Assembly (NCBI GenBank): GCA_963712485.1
Contig: CAVQID010000060.1
Span: 62,001-126,000 of the forward strand
Length of the DNA: 64,000 nt
From: JALORV01 sp963712485
GTDB lineage: Bacteria > Pseudomonadota > Gammaproteobacteria > Burkholderiales > Burkholderiaceae_F
Direction of reading: 5' to 3'
Made by a program: the position numbers and the translations under genes. The notes below the pieces were generated by a model that saw nothing but the letters and a program-made list of their open reading frames with translations, had not been told where the DNA came from and did no database searches. Positions 42,828-52,181 of the stretch are shown here, piece by piece; position 1 is the first letter of the stretch; each line of letters opens with the position of its first letter.

Positions 42828-43391
42828 ATGTCGATCATCAACACTCCGGTCCAGCCCTTCAAGGCCCAGGCCTTCCACAACGGCAAGTTCATCGAAGTGA
42901 CCGACCAGTCCCTCAAGGGCAAGTGGTCGGTGCTGGTGTTCATGCCGGCGGCTTTCACCTTCAACTGCCCGACCGAAGTCGAGGACGCGGCCGACAACTA
43001 TCACATGTTCAAGACGCTCGGCGCCGAGGTCTACATCGTCACGACCGATACGCACTTCGCACACAAGGTATGGCACGAGACCAGCCCGGCCGTCGCCAAG
43101 GCGAAGTTCCCGCTGGTCGGCGACCCGACGCACACGCTGACGCGCATGTTCGGCGTGCACATCGACGAAGAAGGCCTGGCGCTGCGCGGCACCTTCGTCA
43201 TCAACCCGGACGGCGTCGTCAAGACCGCCGAGATCCACGACAACGCGATCGCGCGTGACGTCAAGGAAACGTTGCGCAAGCTGCAGGCCGCGCAGTACGT
43301 CGCCAACAACCCGGGCCAGGTCTGCCCGGCCAAGTGGCAGGAAGGCGCGAAGGCGCTGACCCCGTCGCTCGACCTCGTCGGCAAGATCTGA
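42828..43391 (+). CDS. ahpC: Alkyl hydroperoxide reductase subunit C (peroxiredoxin)
   Basis: A 187-residue 2-Cys peroxiredoxin. Peroxidatic Cys47 in AAFTFNCPTE (usual form FVCPTE) and resolving Cys166 in QVCPAKW. It reduces H2O2 and organic peroxides, recycled by AhpF encoded 74 bp downstream. The ATG at 42828 gives the standard N-terminus. The upstream AT-richer region (42710-42790) has TTGGAT and CAATAT hexamers 18 bp apart as a weak promoter candidate, and partial ATAG/CTAT half-sites suggestive of OxyR without a convincing full operator. Confidence 0.95.
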   Translation: MSIINTPVQPFKAQAFHNGKFIEVTDQSLKGKWSVLVFMPAAFTFNCPTEVEDAADNYHMFKTLGAEVYIVTTDTHFAHKVWHETSPAVAKAKFPLVGDPTHTLTRMFGVHIDEEGLALRGTFVINPDGVVKTAEIHDNAIARDVKETLRKLQAAQYVANNPGQVCPAKWQEGAKALTPSLDLVGKI

Positions 43392-43465
43392 TCGATCCAA
43401 CCCGCAATCGCCTCCGCCGGCTGCACGCCGCGGGGGCGTCACTTTGCCTCACTCCGGAGTCCGCC

Positions 43466-45070
43466 ATGTTGGACGACACCCTCAAGAACCAGTTGGCTGC
43501 GTACCTGCAGCGTCTCACCGAGTCGGTCGAGATCGTCGCGTCGCTCGATGAGGGTGAAGCCTCGCGCGAGATGCGCGAGCTGCTCGACGAGATCGCGACG
43601 CTGAGCCCGCTGATCCGCGTGCGCCATGACGGTGAGGATCTGCGCCGCCCATCGTTCTCGATCAGCCGCGTGGGTCACGACATGGGCGTGCGCTTCGCAG
43701 CGATCCCGATGGGCCACGAGTTCACGTCACTGGTGCTGGCGTTGCTGCAGGCTGGCGGCCATCCGCCGAAGGTCGAGCAGGAAATCATCGAGCAGATCCG
43801 GTCACTGGACGGTGAGTTCACCTTCGAGACCTACATGTCGCTCACCTGCCATAACTGCCCTGACGTCGTGCAGGCGCTGAACCTGATGGCGGTGCTCAAC
43901 CCGCGCATCCGCCACGTTGCGATCGACGGGGGGCTCTTCAAGGACGAGGTCGAGGCGCGCCAGATCATGGCGGTGCCGATGATCTTCCTGAACGGTCAGC
44001 CGTTCGGCTCCGGACGCATGGAGATCGGCGAGATTCTCGCAAAGATCGACACCGGCGCGGCTGCGCGCGATGCGAAGAAGCTGGCCGCGAAGGACGTGTT
44101 CGACGTGCTGATCGTCGGTGGCGGTCCCGCCGGCGCGGCCGCCGCTGTCTACGCGGCGCGCAAGGGCATCCGCACTGGCATCGTCGCCGAGCGCCTTGGC
44201 GGTCAGACATTGGACACGCTCGGCATCGAGAACTTCATCTCGGTCCTCGAGACCGAGGGGCCGAAGTTCGCCGCGGCTCTCGAAGCGCACGCGCGCCAGT
44301 ACGACGTCGACATCATCGGCGGCCAGCGGGTCGAGTCGCTCGCACCGTCGGCCACGTCGGGTGGTGTGACCACGGTGACGCTCGCCAACGGCGCGAAGCT
44401 GCAGGGCCGCACGGTCATCCTTTCCACCGGCGCGCGCTGGCGCAACGTCAACGTGCCGGGCGAACAGGAATACCGCAACAAGGGCGTGGCCTACTGCCCG
44501 CACTGTGATGGTCCGCTCTACAAGGGCAAGAAGGTTGCGGTGATCGGCGGCGGCAACTCGGGCGTCGAGGCCGCGATCGATCTCGCGGGCATTGTCGAAC
44601 ACGTGACGCTGATCGAGTTCGCTGATCAGCTGAAGGCTGACGCCGTGCTGGTGCGCAAACTCGAGAGCCTGCCGAACGTGACTATCCGTACGAACGCGCA
44701 GACCACCGAGATCACCGGTGACGGTCAGAAAGTCACCGGGCTGCGCTACCGCGACCGCGCGAGCGGCGTCGAGCGCGAGATCGAACTGGCCGGCGTGTTC
44801 GTGCAGATCGGACTCGTGCCCAATACCGAGTGGCTGCGCGGCACCGTGGAACTGTCGAAGCACGGCGAGATCGTCGTCGACGCGAAGGGCGCGACGAGCG
44901 TGCCGGGTGTGTTCGCCGCCGGCGACGTGACGACGACGCCCTACAAGCAGATCATCATCGCGGCGGGCGAAGGGGCCAAGGCGGCACTGTCAGCGTTCGA
45001 CCACCTGATACGCCACAGCACCAGCGCGGAGGCGTCCGTGGATGCCGAGACGCTGCCGCTCGCGGCCTAG
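43466..45070 (+). CDS. ahpF: Alkyl hydroperoxide reductase subunit F
   Basis: A 534-residue NADH-dependent flavoprotein that reduces AhpC. N-terminal tandem thioredoxin-like domain with TCHNCPDV (Cys128/Cys131), FAD-binding VLIVGGGPAGAAAA, the redox pair CPHCDGPLYKGK, NADH-binding VAVIGGGNSGVEAAIDLAG, and the late FAAGDVTTTPYKQIIIAAGEGAKAA pattern. The layout is identical to enterobacterial AhpF. It forms an operon with ahpC. Confidence 0.96.
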   Translation: MLDDTLKNQLAAYLQRLTESVEIVASLDEGEASREMRELLDEIATLSPLIRVRHDGEDLRRPSFSISRVGHDMGVRFAAIPMGHEFTSLVLALLQAGGHPPKVEQEIIEQIRSLDGEFTFETYMSLTCHNCPDVVQALNLMAVLNPRIRHVAIDGGLFKDEVEARQIMAVPMIFLNGQPFGSGRMEIGEILAKIDTGAAARDAKKLAAKDVFDVLIVGGGPAGAAAAVYAARKGIRTGIVAERLGGQTLDTLGIENFISVLETEGPKFAAALEAHARQYDVDIIGGQRVESLAPSATSGGVTTVTLANGAKLQGRTVILSTGARWRNVNVPGEQEYRNKGVAYCPHCDGPLYKGKKVAVIGGGNSGVEAAIDLAGIVEHVTLIEFADQLKADAVLVRKLESLPNVTIRTNAQTTEITGDGQKVTGLRYRDRASGVEREIELAGVFVQIGLVPNTEWLRGTVELSKHGEIVVDAKGATSVPGVFAAGDVTTTPYKQIIIAAGEGAKAALSAFDHLIRHSTSAEASVDAETLPLAA

Positions 45071-45115
45071 TGACGCCGTGGCCTGGCGAGGTTCGCCGGG
45101 CGCCAGCCCTTGCGA

Positions 45116-46096
45116 CTACTGCGGCTGAAAGCCGCTCGCGCGGATGATGCGTGCCCAGGCCTGAGAGTAAGCACGCTCGCGGGCCGCGAGTTGCGGCTGC
45201 GGCAGCACGCCGACCGTCAGTCCCCACGCAGTCAGTTTGTCCTTCACTTCGGGTGTGGCGATGACGCGCGCCAGCGCGGCGGCAAAGCGATCGATCTCTC
45301 CTTGCGGCGTACCCGCCGGTGCGAAGAAGGCGTAGTACGGCACATCCTCGAAGCCGGCGAGGCCGAGCTCGGCAAACGTCGGCACGTCAGGCATCGCGGC
45401 CTGCCGCGCGCCACCGAGAACTGCGACGACACGCAGCTTGCCGGCCCGATGGTTCTCGACGAACTCGGGAACCGAGCCGATGCCCGCCGGGATCTGGTTA
45501 CTCAGCATGTCGCCGATCATCGGCGCGCTGCCGCGGTAGGGCGCTGCGACCAGGTCGATCGAATACTTTTCGCCAATCACCTTGACCAGGAACTCGGGCA
45601 CCGAGGCCGGCGCCGGAACGCCGACCGCCGATTTGCCACCCTGCGCCTTGACCCATGCGATGTAGTCCTTGAACGAATTGGCCGGTGTACCGCCCGACAG
45701 CGCCAGCGCGTTGACGAAAGTGGCAAAGCCCGCCACCGGAACGAAGTCGCGCGCCGGATCGAATCCGGGATTCTTCACGACCAGCGGCAGGATCGAGATC
45801 GTGTGGTCGTGCGATATCAGGTAAGTCGTGCCGTCCGGCGCCGCAGCCTTCAGCGCCTGCGCGGCGATCTGCCCGCCAGCGCCGGGTCGGTTCTCGACGA
45901 TGATCGGAACGTGCAGTTCGTCCTTAAGCCTTTCGGCGAGGGTTCGCGCGATCGCGTCGGTACCGCCTCCGGACGGAAACCCCACGAGAACCTTGATCGG
46001 CTTGCCCGTCTGCGCGAGGGCCGAGCCGATCGAGAAGAGAGAGACAACGGCTAACGCGCGGAGACATTCGCGCGCGCGGTGAACGACCAGTTTCAT
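45116..46096 (-). CDS. Second Bug-family (TctC) periplasmic binding protein
   Basis: About 326 residues: signal ending SIGSALAQ, then IKVLVGFPSGGGTDAIAR, VENRPGAGGQIAAQ, PDGTTYLI and APYRGSAPMIGDMLSNQIP. Again there are no TctAB genes next to it. ATG 46096 is preferred to TTG 46108 because it has a GGA element at suitable spacing. The ligand is unknown. It converges with ahpF (45-bp gap). Confidence 0.9.
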   Translation of the reverse strand: MKLVVHRARECLRALAVVSLFSIGSALAQTGKPIKVLVGFPSGGGTDAIARTLAERLKDELHVPIIVENRPGAGGQIAAQALKAAAPDGTTYLISHDHTISILPLVVKNPGFDPARDFVPVAGFATFVNALALSGGTPANSFKDYIAWVKAQGGKSAVGVPAPASVPEFLVKVIGEKYSIDLVAAPYRGSAPMIGDMLSNQIPAGIGSVPEFVENHRAGKLRVVAVLGGARQAAMPDVPTFAELGLAGFEDVPYYAFFAPAGTPQGEIDRFAAALARVIATPEVKDKLTAWGLTVGVLPQPQLAARERAYSQAWARIIRASGFQPQ

Positions 46097-46396
46097 TTGG
46101 GTTTCCAAAATGGCCGAGATGACAGCCGTAAGCGAAACGGATTATCCGTGACAGCATGAACTGTCAGAAAATCCGACAGATCGCGCATCGGGCGCATCGG
46201 TGGCTGAACACTCTCGTTGAGTCCGCCCGACCGGCGGCGAACGAATTTCTGGACCCGCGCTTCGCGTGGACCCTAGAATTGCTTGATCGTCGAAGTGCGA
46301 AGCGATCAACGTTGCTTTTCTCTGTCGCGTGTTGTCATTTCCAAATCCTCGAGCGCTAAGCTGGTGTGGTATGAGGAACTTCAGGGGTTAACGATC
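46097..46396. other. 300-bp spacer between the Bug gene and the PEP-CTERM gene
   Basis: Divergent promoter region, noticeably richer in A+T than its surroundings by eye. It has a short inverted repeat CTGTC/GACAG (about 46160-46180) and no convincing ORF. It probably holds the promoters of both flanking genes. Confidence 0.5.
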
Positions 46397-47035
46397 ATGG
46401 GTAATAGATTTGCAGACAAAGCGAAGAGCACCGCTGCCGCCATCGCTGTCATTGCAGGGCTTGCGGGCACCTTGCCTTCGCACGCGATTCAGTACACGGG
46501 GGCCTGGGATCCCGCTTTCGGATCGGCATTTCCCGATCTTGGGTGGCGCGGAGAGGCGACATTCCTCGTTCCCGATGCGTGCCTGGAAGAGACGGGCTGG
46601 GTGTTGAACTCGGCGAGTTGCTCATCGCTTGGCATGAAACTGCTTGGTGCTGAAGTGGAGTTCTACAAGCTCAGCGATCCGACCAACGCGGCGTTCCAGG
46701 AGACGCTCCATTTCAATGTGCCCTCTTCGGCCGTGCTGAGTATGAACATCGAAGACGGCATGCTGACCGGCGTGATTGGTACTTTCGACTACTTCAGGCC
46801 ATCCACGTTGCCGGTCGCCGGCGCGCCTTATACCGACTTCATGTTGCTGTTTGAGGACGACATCGCACTCATGGAATATGTGTCAACACCCATCGGCGGC
46901 GCACCGACGTCCGGTTTCAGCGACAGGACCGCTCATATCACGTTCAGTGTCGTCCCTGAGCCAAGCGTCCTTCCCCTTCTGATTGCAGGCTTCTGCGCAG
47001 TCGGTTTTTCGGCAGCGAGGCGCCAGAAGAGTTGA
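46397..47035 (+). CDS. PEP-CTERM sorting domain protein
   Basis: A 212-residue exported protein. Signal peptide ending LPSHAI, a beta-rich middle (SAFPDLGWRGEATFLVP, SMNIEDGMLTGVIGTFDYF) with a Cys pair, and the C-terminal VPEPSVLPLLIAGFCAVGFSAARR: a PEP motif, a helix and a basic end, the signal recognised by exosortase EpsH-type systems. No exosortase is in the window, so processing would act in trans. The middle resembles no family I know. Codon use is less GC-rich than in neighbouring operons. Confidence 0.85.
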   Translation: MGNRFADKAKSTAAAIAVIAGLAGTLPSHAIQYTGAWDPAFGSAFPDLGWRGEATFLVPDACLEETGWVLNSASCSSLGMKLLGAEVEFYKLSDPTNAAFQETLHFNVPSSAVLSMNIEDGMLTGVIGTFDYFRPSTLPVAGAPYTDFMLLFEDDIALMEYVSTPIGGAPTSGFSDRTAHITFSVVPEPSVLPLLIAGFCAVGFSAARRQKS

Positions 47036-47106
47036 CTTCTAGAGGCAGCAAACCGCTCCGCTTCGCCTCAGTTGTCGACTTCAACCGCTAGGCTGAGGCG
47101 TGGTCG

Positions 47107-49914
47107 CTAGGCAGCGATTGTCTCGAGCTGCGACGAAAGCGCATTGCGCGTTGCGTCATCGACGTCCCAGTTCAGGCCAACACCCCAGTTGTCCTCATAA
47201 GCACCTGAGGCTCGAGCGCGGATGTCGGCGTTCCGCGACTGCCAGCGGTGCTCCTCGCGCGGCGATCTGGAAAGTTGGAGCCGCTCTCGGGCCCTCGTAA
47301 CGGCCGCCGAAAGGCGAGTCGCGACATCGAGCGATCCTTCAACAAAAACCAGATCGACGAAGTCATCGAGGCAGTCGAGTAGCTCTTGCCACATTTCAAA
47401 AGTCCGAAAGGCACGCAAGGCGTCCGACATTCGATTACGGGCAGATCGCCTATCGCCGTGCCGCAAATCACATCTCGCCAACCAACGTAACGCATTTGCC
47501 TCCCCTCGCTTATCAGCAGCTTCACGGCAAACCGTAAGCGAGCGCTTAAACCAAAGATCAGCCTCTTCCAAATCTTCATTGTCGAATGCGACCTTTCCCC
47601 AAATGAGGTCACACTCACCTTCCAATTCTTGATGTTTGATCTCGCGTGCGATTGCCAAGCACGGCTCGAGATGCGAACGCGACTGAGCAAAATCGCCCAG
47701 GTAAGCGCAAATCTCTGCTAGGTGCACCAGGCTTATCGCCTCTCCGCGGCGGTCGCCAAGGTCGCGGAAGATCTGGAGGGCCTCCGTTTCCGCATCGGTC
47801 GCGGCAACTACGTCGCCGGCCTGCAGCCGCGCGAGGGATAGTGTCGAAAGCGTGGCCGCGATTTCTACGCGATTGCCGAGGCGACGCCGGAGCGTTAGGC
47901 ACTGTTCCAACATGCTGCGTGCTTCTGAGTGCTCACTTTGGCTTTCGGCTAGACCGGCGCCTACGTATAGCGCCCACGCTTGAGCTACGTCTGACGACTG
48001 AATTGATGGGATCGCGAGCGCTGTGCGCAGGACACCGCGGCCTTCAGTCGCATAACCCCGCAAGATCCAGAAACCGTGGAGAGCAACCGCAATCTTCACA
48101 GCAATAAACGAATCGACTCCGCCTTTGAGCGCGAGTGTTGTTGCCATGCGAATGTTGTCCAGCTCCGTCTCAATACGTCGAATCCATTCGGCCTGGTCCG
48201 GACCCCGCATGCCGTAGTTGGCCTGCTTCACCATCGCAAAATAGTGGTCACAATGCTTCGCGGCGGTCGTTGCCAACTCTCCACTGAGCTCCAGCTTTTC
48301 ACTCGCATAGTCCCGGATCGTCTCCAGCATCCGGTAGCGCCCACTGTCTTCGTGCTCGTCAAGCATGACGAGTGACTTGTCGACCAGCGATGCGAGGATT
48401 TCCAGCACATCGTCGCTGGTCAGCGGCTCGGCCCCACAGACCTGTTCGGCCGCGATCAAGTCGAAGCCGCCGACGAACACGCTCAAGCGCGCGAGCAGGG
48501 TCTGCTCTTGCGCGCTCAGCAGGTCGTAGGACCAGTCGACGAGGGCACGGAGTGTCTGTTGCCGTTCCTGCAGCACACGGCCACCGCCGGTGAGGATCTT
48601 GTAGCGGTCTTTCAGGCGCGTGTTGATCTCCGCAACCGTCAGCGAACGCACGCGCGCTGCAGCGAGCTCCAGTGCAAGAGGAATCCCCTCGAGCCGCGCG
48701 ACGAGTTCCGCCACGCCAGAAGCCTGGCTCGCGTCCAGCGAGAACGATGGCTTGTTCTGCTGCGCCCGATCGATGAAGAGCTGTACCGATGGCGACCGCG
48801 CCAGTTCCTCTCGGTCTGCGTTTCGGCCCGGCAGCGGCAGTGGATGCAGCGGATAGATCTGCTCACCGGGGATGTGGAGCGCCTCGCGGCTCGACGCAAG
48901 CACCCGAACATAAGGTGCGGCGCGCAGGACGGCGTTGGCGAGTTCCGCTGCCGCCTTGACGAGGTGCTCGCAGTTGTCCAGCACAAGAAGGACGTGTTTC
49001 TGCTTCAGGTGCGCGCAAATGGACTGCAGCAGCGGGCGATCCGGTTCCGGCTTTACGCCGAGCACTTGCGCCGCCTCACTGACGACGAGGGCCTCGTCAC
49101 GCAGGGGCGCGAGATCCAAAAACCACACACCGTCGGGAAAGCGGTGGATCAGCTCGGCGGCTGCCTGCAGGCTGAGACGAGTCTTGCCCAGCCCGCCCAT
49201 GCCGAGCAGCGTGAGCAGCCGAACCTTGTCGAGATAGGCCTTGACCTCGGCCAGTTCCACTTCGCGACCGACGAAGGAGGTCGCCTGGTGCGGCAGGTTG
49301 TGCGGGATGTCCTTGACCGGCAGCCACCATTCCGCCGCGCGCACGACGCGGAACACCTTGTCGCTGTCCGGCGGTGCGATGAAGCGCGCGGCGGGGTCGC
49401 CGACCTCGAACAGTTCGATCGGTTCAGCGACACCCTTGACCATCCAGTGACCGTGCGACTCGACCTTGAGCTCGGTCTTGCCGAGGGCTTCGCGTGCTTC
49501 CGTCGTCAGCAAGGTCTGGCCGCCGCGGGCCAATGACATCACGCGCGCGGCGGTCGGCTTCGCGAGGCCTTCCACCTCCAGCGGCTTGGCGCCGAGGGCG
49601 ATGTCCTGCGGCGTGTTCTCGCGCAGCATGACGGGACCGACGTGCAGCCCGGCACGTGCCTTCAGCGGGACCTCGAGGCCGGCCAGCGCGCGGTGGTACG
49701 CCATCGCGAACGCCACCGCATTGGCGGCTTCGTCGAACAGCATCAGCATGCCGTCGGTCTTGTCGATCTCGCGGCCATAGTGAACTTGCAGCAGATCGCG
49801 CGCGACGCGATCGTGCGCGATCCACACGCCGGCCATCGCCGCATCGCCGATCGACTCGGCGAGCTTGGTGCTGTCCACGACATCGGTCAGCAGCAGCGCT
49901 CGAACATCACTCAT
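47107..49914 (-). CDS. Adenylate-cyclase-like / NB-ARC NTPase / TPR regulatory protein
   Basis: A 935-residue multidomain protein. N-terminal class III cyclase-like domain (about 1-180: LLLTDVVDSTKLAE, then DKTDGMLMLF, metal Asp residues present but the usual GDG reads TDG). A signal-transduction NTPase follows (about 225-560: Walker A GMGGLGKTRLSL, Walker B VLLVLDNCEHL, LASSREALHIPGEQIYPL) like AfsR/MalT-type regulators, then winged-helix and TPR arrays (about 600-935). ATG 49914 is preferred over an upstream start, since MSDVRALLLTDVV is the family N-terminus. No DNA-binding domain is seen. The TPR half is less GC-rich than the NTPase half. Probably a nucleotide-switched scaffold. Confidence 0.85.
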   Translation of the reverse strand: MSDVRALLLTDVVDSTKLAESIGDAAMAGVWIAHDRVARDLLQVHYGREIDKTDGMLMLFDEAANAVAFAMAYHRALAGLEVPLKARAGLHVGPVMLRENTPQDIALGAKPLEVEGLAKPTAARVMSLARGGQTLLTTEAREALGKTELKVESHGHWMVKGVAEPIELFEVGDPAARFIAPPDSDKVFRVVRAAEWWLPVKDIPHNLPHQATSFVGREVELAEVKAYLDKVRLLTLLGMGGLGKTRLSLQAAAELIHRFPDGVWFLDLAPLRDEALVVSEAAQVLGVKPEPDRPLLQSICAHLKQKHVLLVLDNCEHLVKAAAELANAVLRAAPYVRVLASSREALHIPGEQIYPLHPLPLPGRNADREELARSPSVQLFIDRAQQNKPSFSLDASQASGVAELVARLEGIPLALELAAARVRSLTVAEINTRLKDRYKILTGGGRVLQERQQTLRALVDWSYDLLSAQEQTLLARLSVFVGGFDLIAAEQVCGAEPLTSDDVLEILASLVDKSLVMLDEHEDSGRYRMLETIRDYASEKLELSGELATTAAKHCDHYFAMVKQANYGMRGPDQAEWIRRIETELDNIRMATTLALKGGVDSFIAVKIAVALHGFWILRGYATEGRGVLRTALAIPSIQSSDVAQAWALYVGAGLAESQSEHSEARSMLEQCLTLRRRLGNRVEIAATLSTLSLARLQAGDVVAATDAETEALQIFRDLGDRRGEAISLVHLAEICAYLGDFAQSRSHLEPCLAIAREIKHQELEGECDLIWGKVAFDNEDLEEADLWFKRSLTVCREAADKRGEANALRWLARCDLRHGDRRSARNRMSDALRAFRTFEMWQELLDCLDDFVDLVFVEGSLDVATRLSAAVTRARERLQLSRSPREEHRWQSRNADIRARASGAYEDNWGVGLNWDVDDATRNALSSQLETIAA

Positions 49915-50085
49915 CGCAGCACAGGGCGAACGGTTTCGGCGCTTGCGCGCGCCTTCCTCGAATTGCAGCGGGTCGCCGCTGACGGTCGACTTGCGGCTTC
50001 GTCCCGGCAATCGGCCATGGACCATACGGAGCCTTTCGGCGGGCCTGCCCGAAACCTCCTCAGAGCGCGAGAGTGTACGTTCTGC

Positions 50086-50125
50086 GCGCCCGGCGCAAAC
50101 CGGGCGCGGCGGTTACGCGGTAACC
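50086..50125. terminator. Twin GC-rich hairpins downstream of the tandem USP gene
   Basis: GCGCCCGG/CCGGGCGC (50086-50107, 6-nt loop) followed at once by GGTTAC-GCG-GTAACC (50111-50125). They start 6 bp after the USP stop codon on its strand. No T tract follows, so factor-independent termination is uncertain; an RNA 3' end structure is likely. Confidence 0.45.
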
Positions 50126-50130
50126 CGAAG

Positions 50131-51030
50131 TCAGGCGTGCCGCACCAGCAGCAGCGGCACGTTCGAGTGCGCCATGACGCGCGTGGCGACCGAGCCCAGC
50201 ACGGCGGCCTTGAATGCGCCGTAGCCGTGCGATCCCATCACCACCACGTCGAGTTTCTTCTTCTTCGCGTACGCCGAGATCTCGTCGCCCGAGTTGCCGA
50301 CCAGGCAGACTTCGGTCGGCTTGAGTTTGGCCTTGGCGAGGAGCTTTCGTGCCGGTGCCACCGCCGCTTCGAACGCTTTCTTCTGCAGCTGCTGGATTTC
50401 GGCTTGCGAGTAAGCAGGCAGGGCGATGCCGCCCATGTCGGGCATCACCGCGCCGGCAAAGTCGCTGACTACGTGCAGCAAGGTGACTTCGGGCTTGGCA
50501 CCGAAAAGCGCCAGATGTCGCAGCACATACTTGACGGCCTCGCGTCCGTACTTGCTGCCGTCGACCGCGATCGCAACCTTCAGCGCGTCGGTCGTCGGCG
50601 CTTCCTTGTGGCGCAGGACCAGCATCGGGATCTGCGTGCGGGCCAGGACATTGTTGGTGACCGAGCCAACGAGGAGGTTGCGCAGCGCCGAGTGGCCGTG
50701 CGAGCCCATGACGATCAGATCGACGTCGTCCTTGACCGCCGCAGCGCTGATCTCTTCGCCCGGGTGCCCGATCAGGTAACGGCCCGAGGCCTTCAGCCCG
50801 GCCTTGGCCAGGCGGCGCAGGGTGGGCTTGAGCACCTTGTCGGACTCGTCGCTGTAGTACTCCGTCAGTGCCGATTTGCCGACCACCCGGGCGGCCCGTA
50901 CTGGCACCGCGAACTGCACGTTGACGACGTCCACCTGCGGCTCCGTACCGATCAACGTCGAGCGGGACGCCACGAACTCGACAGCGGCCCGGCTGTACTC
51001 GCTGCCATCTACAGGAAGAAGAATCTTCAT
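50131..51030 (-). CDS. Tandem universal stress protein
   Basis: 299 residues with two full UspA domains. Each has the N-terminal KILLPVDGS / KVAIAVDGS strand and a C-terminal ATP-loop of the G-2x-G-9x-G(S) type (MGSHGHSALRN...GS and MGSHGYGAFKA...GS). The starting ATG 51030 is supported by a GGAGG about 7 nt upstream. Duplicated USPs bind ATP and respond to stress; the precise role is unknown. It is divergent from the TerB/DUF697 gene. Confidence 0.92.
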   Translation of the reverse strand: MKILLPVDGSEYSRAAVEFVASRSTLIGTEPQVDVVNVQFAVPVRAARVVGKSALTEYYSDESDKVLKPTLRRLAKAGLKASGRYLIGHPGEEISAAAVKDDVDLIVMGSHGHSALRNLLVGSVTNNVLARTQIPMLVLRHKEAPTTDALKVAIAVDGSKYGREAVKYVLRHLALFGAKPEVTLLHVVSDFAGAVMPDMGGIALPAYSQAEIQQLQKKAFEAAVAPARKLLAKAKLKPTEVCLVGNSGDEISAYAKKKKLDVVVMGSHGYGAFKAAVLGSVATRVMAHSNVPLLLVRHA

Positions 51031-51221
51031 AATTGCCTCCGCCACGCAAATTTCCCCGACTCGGTTGCAGTCTAGGCCAGCGGGTTAGCGGCCGCCTGAC
51101 CGCGGACAATGCCCGCGGTTCGCCGGGGTCTCGTTAAAGTGGGAAGCTCCGGATTGAAAATCGATGTATCGGTCGAATATCCGGTCGGGCGGGGCAGACT
51201 CTTCGCCCCAGGGAGCGCTGC

Positions 51222-52178
51222 ATGGAACCGAAAGAACAGCAAGCCGTCATGACGCTTGCGTTGCTGGCTGCCTTCGCGGACGGCCGTAACGAGGATCGCG
51301 AGCGCGAGGAGTTGCGTCGTGTCGCGGACGCACTCGGGGCGGCGTCGTTGAACGTACCGGCTCTGGTACAGGACGTGCTGCTGAGGCGCGTGGCGCTCAA
51401 TGACGTTGCAGCGGCGCTTTCGACGGCCGAAGCGCGTCGGCTGGCCTTCGAACTGGCGGTGGGTGTCTGCGATGCCGACGGCCTGCGCAATGACTCGGAA
51501 ACGCGCTTTCTTGCGGACCTCGGCGGTCGTCTCGGACTCGATCAGCCGACGATGGTCGAGGCCGCCATCGACGCCGATGAACTCGCGACGATGCCCCTGA
51601 CTGCGGCCGCGGCGCCCGCGACGCGCGCGGCCGGCGACGTGGTTGCGTCAACTCCGTCGGTGTCTCCGGCCGAGATCGATAAGACGATTTTGAACGCATC
51701 GATACTGAACGGTGCGCTTGAACTTCTGCCGCAGTCGATCGCTTCGATGGCCATCATTCCGCTGCAGATGAAGCTGGTCTATCGCATCGGCCGGCTGCAC
51801 GGAGTGGAGGCCGACAAGTCGCAGATCGGCGATCTGCTTGCCACACTCGGCGTCGGCCTCACGGGTCAGTATCTCGAACAGATCGGGCGTAAGCTGGTCG
51901 GCGGGCTGTTCGGCAAGGTGGCCGGCGGGCTGGCGGGGTCGCTGGCGAGTGGGGCGACAGGGGCGTTGTTCTCCTTTGCGACGACCTATGCGATCGGTGA
52001 GGTGGCGCGACGCTACTACGCCGGTGGGCGCGTCATGTCGGCGGATCTGCTCAAACGGACTTTCACGGACCTGCTGTCGCGGGGCAAGGCCTTGCAGGCG
52101 CAGTATCGGCCGCAGATCGAACAACAGGCGCGCTCGCTCGATCCCGCGCGAATCGTGCAGCTGGTGCGCAGCAGCTGA
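51222..52178 (+). CDS. TerB-like / DUF697 (YcjF-type) protein
   Basis: A 318-residue protein. The N-terminal third resembles the TerB helical domain (MTLALLAAFADGRNEDREREELRRVAD spread over 10-36), while the C-terminal half has DUF697 features (LPQSIASMAIIPLQMKLVYRIG, DLLATLGVGLTGQYLEQIGRKL) with two weak membrane helices (about 235-265). DUF697 proteins are linked to membrane stress and GTPase partners. It is followed by tcdA with a 3-bp gap. Confidence 0.7.
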   Translation: MEPKEQQAVMTLALLAAFADGRNEDREREELRRVADALGAASLNVPALVQDVLLRRVALNDVAAALSTAEARRLAFELAVGVCDADGLRNDSETRFLADLGGRLGLDQPTMVEAAIDADELATMPLTAAAAPATRAAGDVVASTPSVSPAEIDKTILNASILNGALELLPQSIASMAIIPLQMKLVYRIGRLHGVEADKSQIGDLLATLGVGLTGQYLEQIGRKLVGGLFGKVAGGLAGSLASGATGALFSFATTYAIGEVARRYYAGGRVMSADLLKRTFTDLLSRGKALQAQYRPQIEQQARSLDPARIVQLVRSS

Positions 52179-52181
52179 GCA

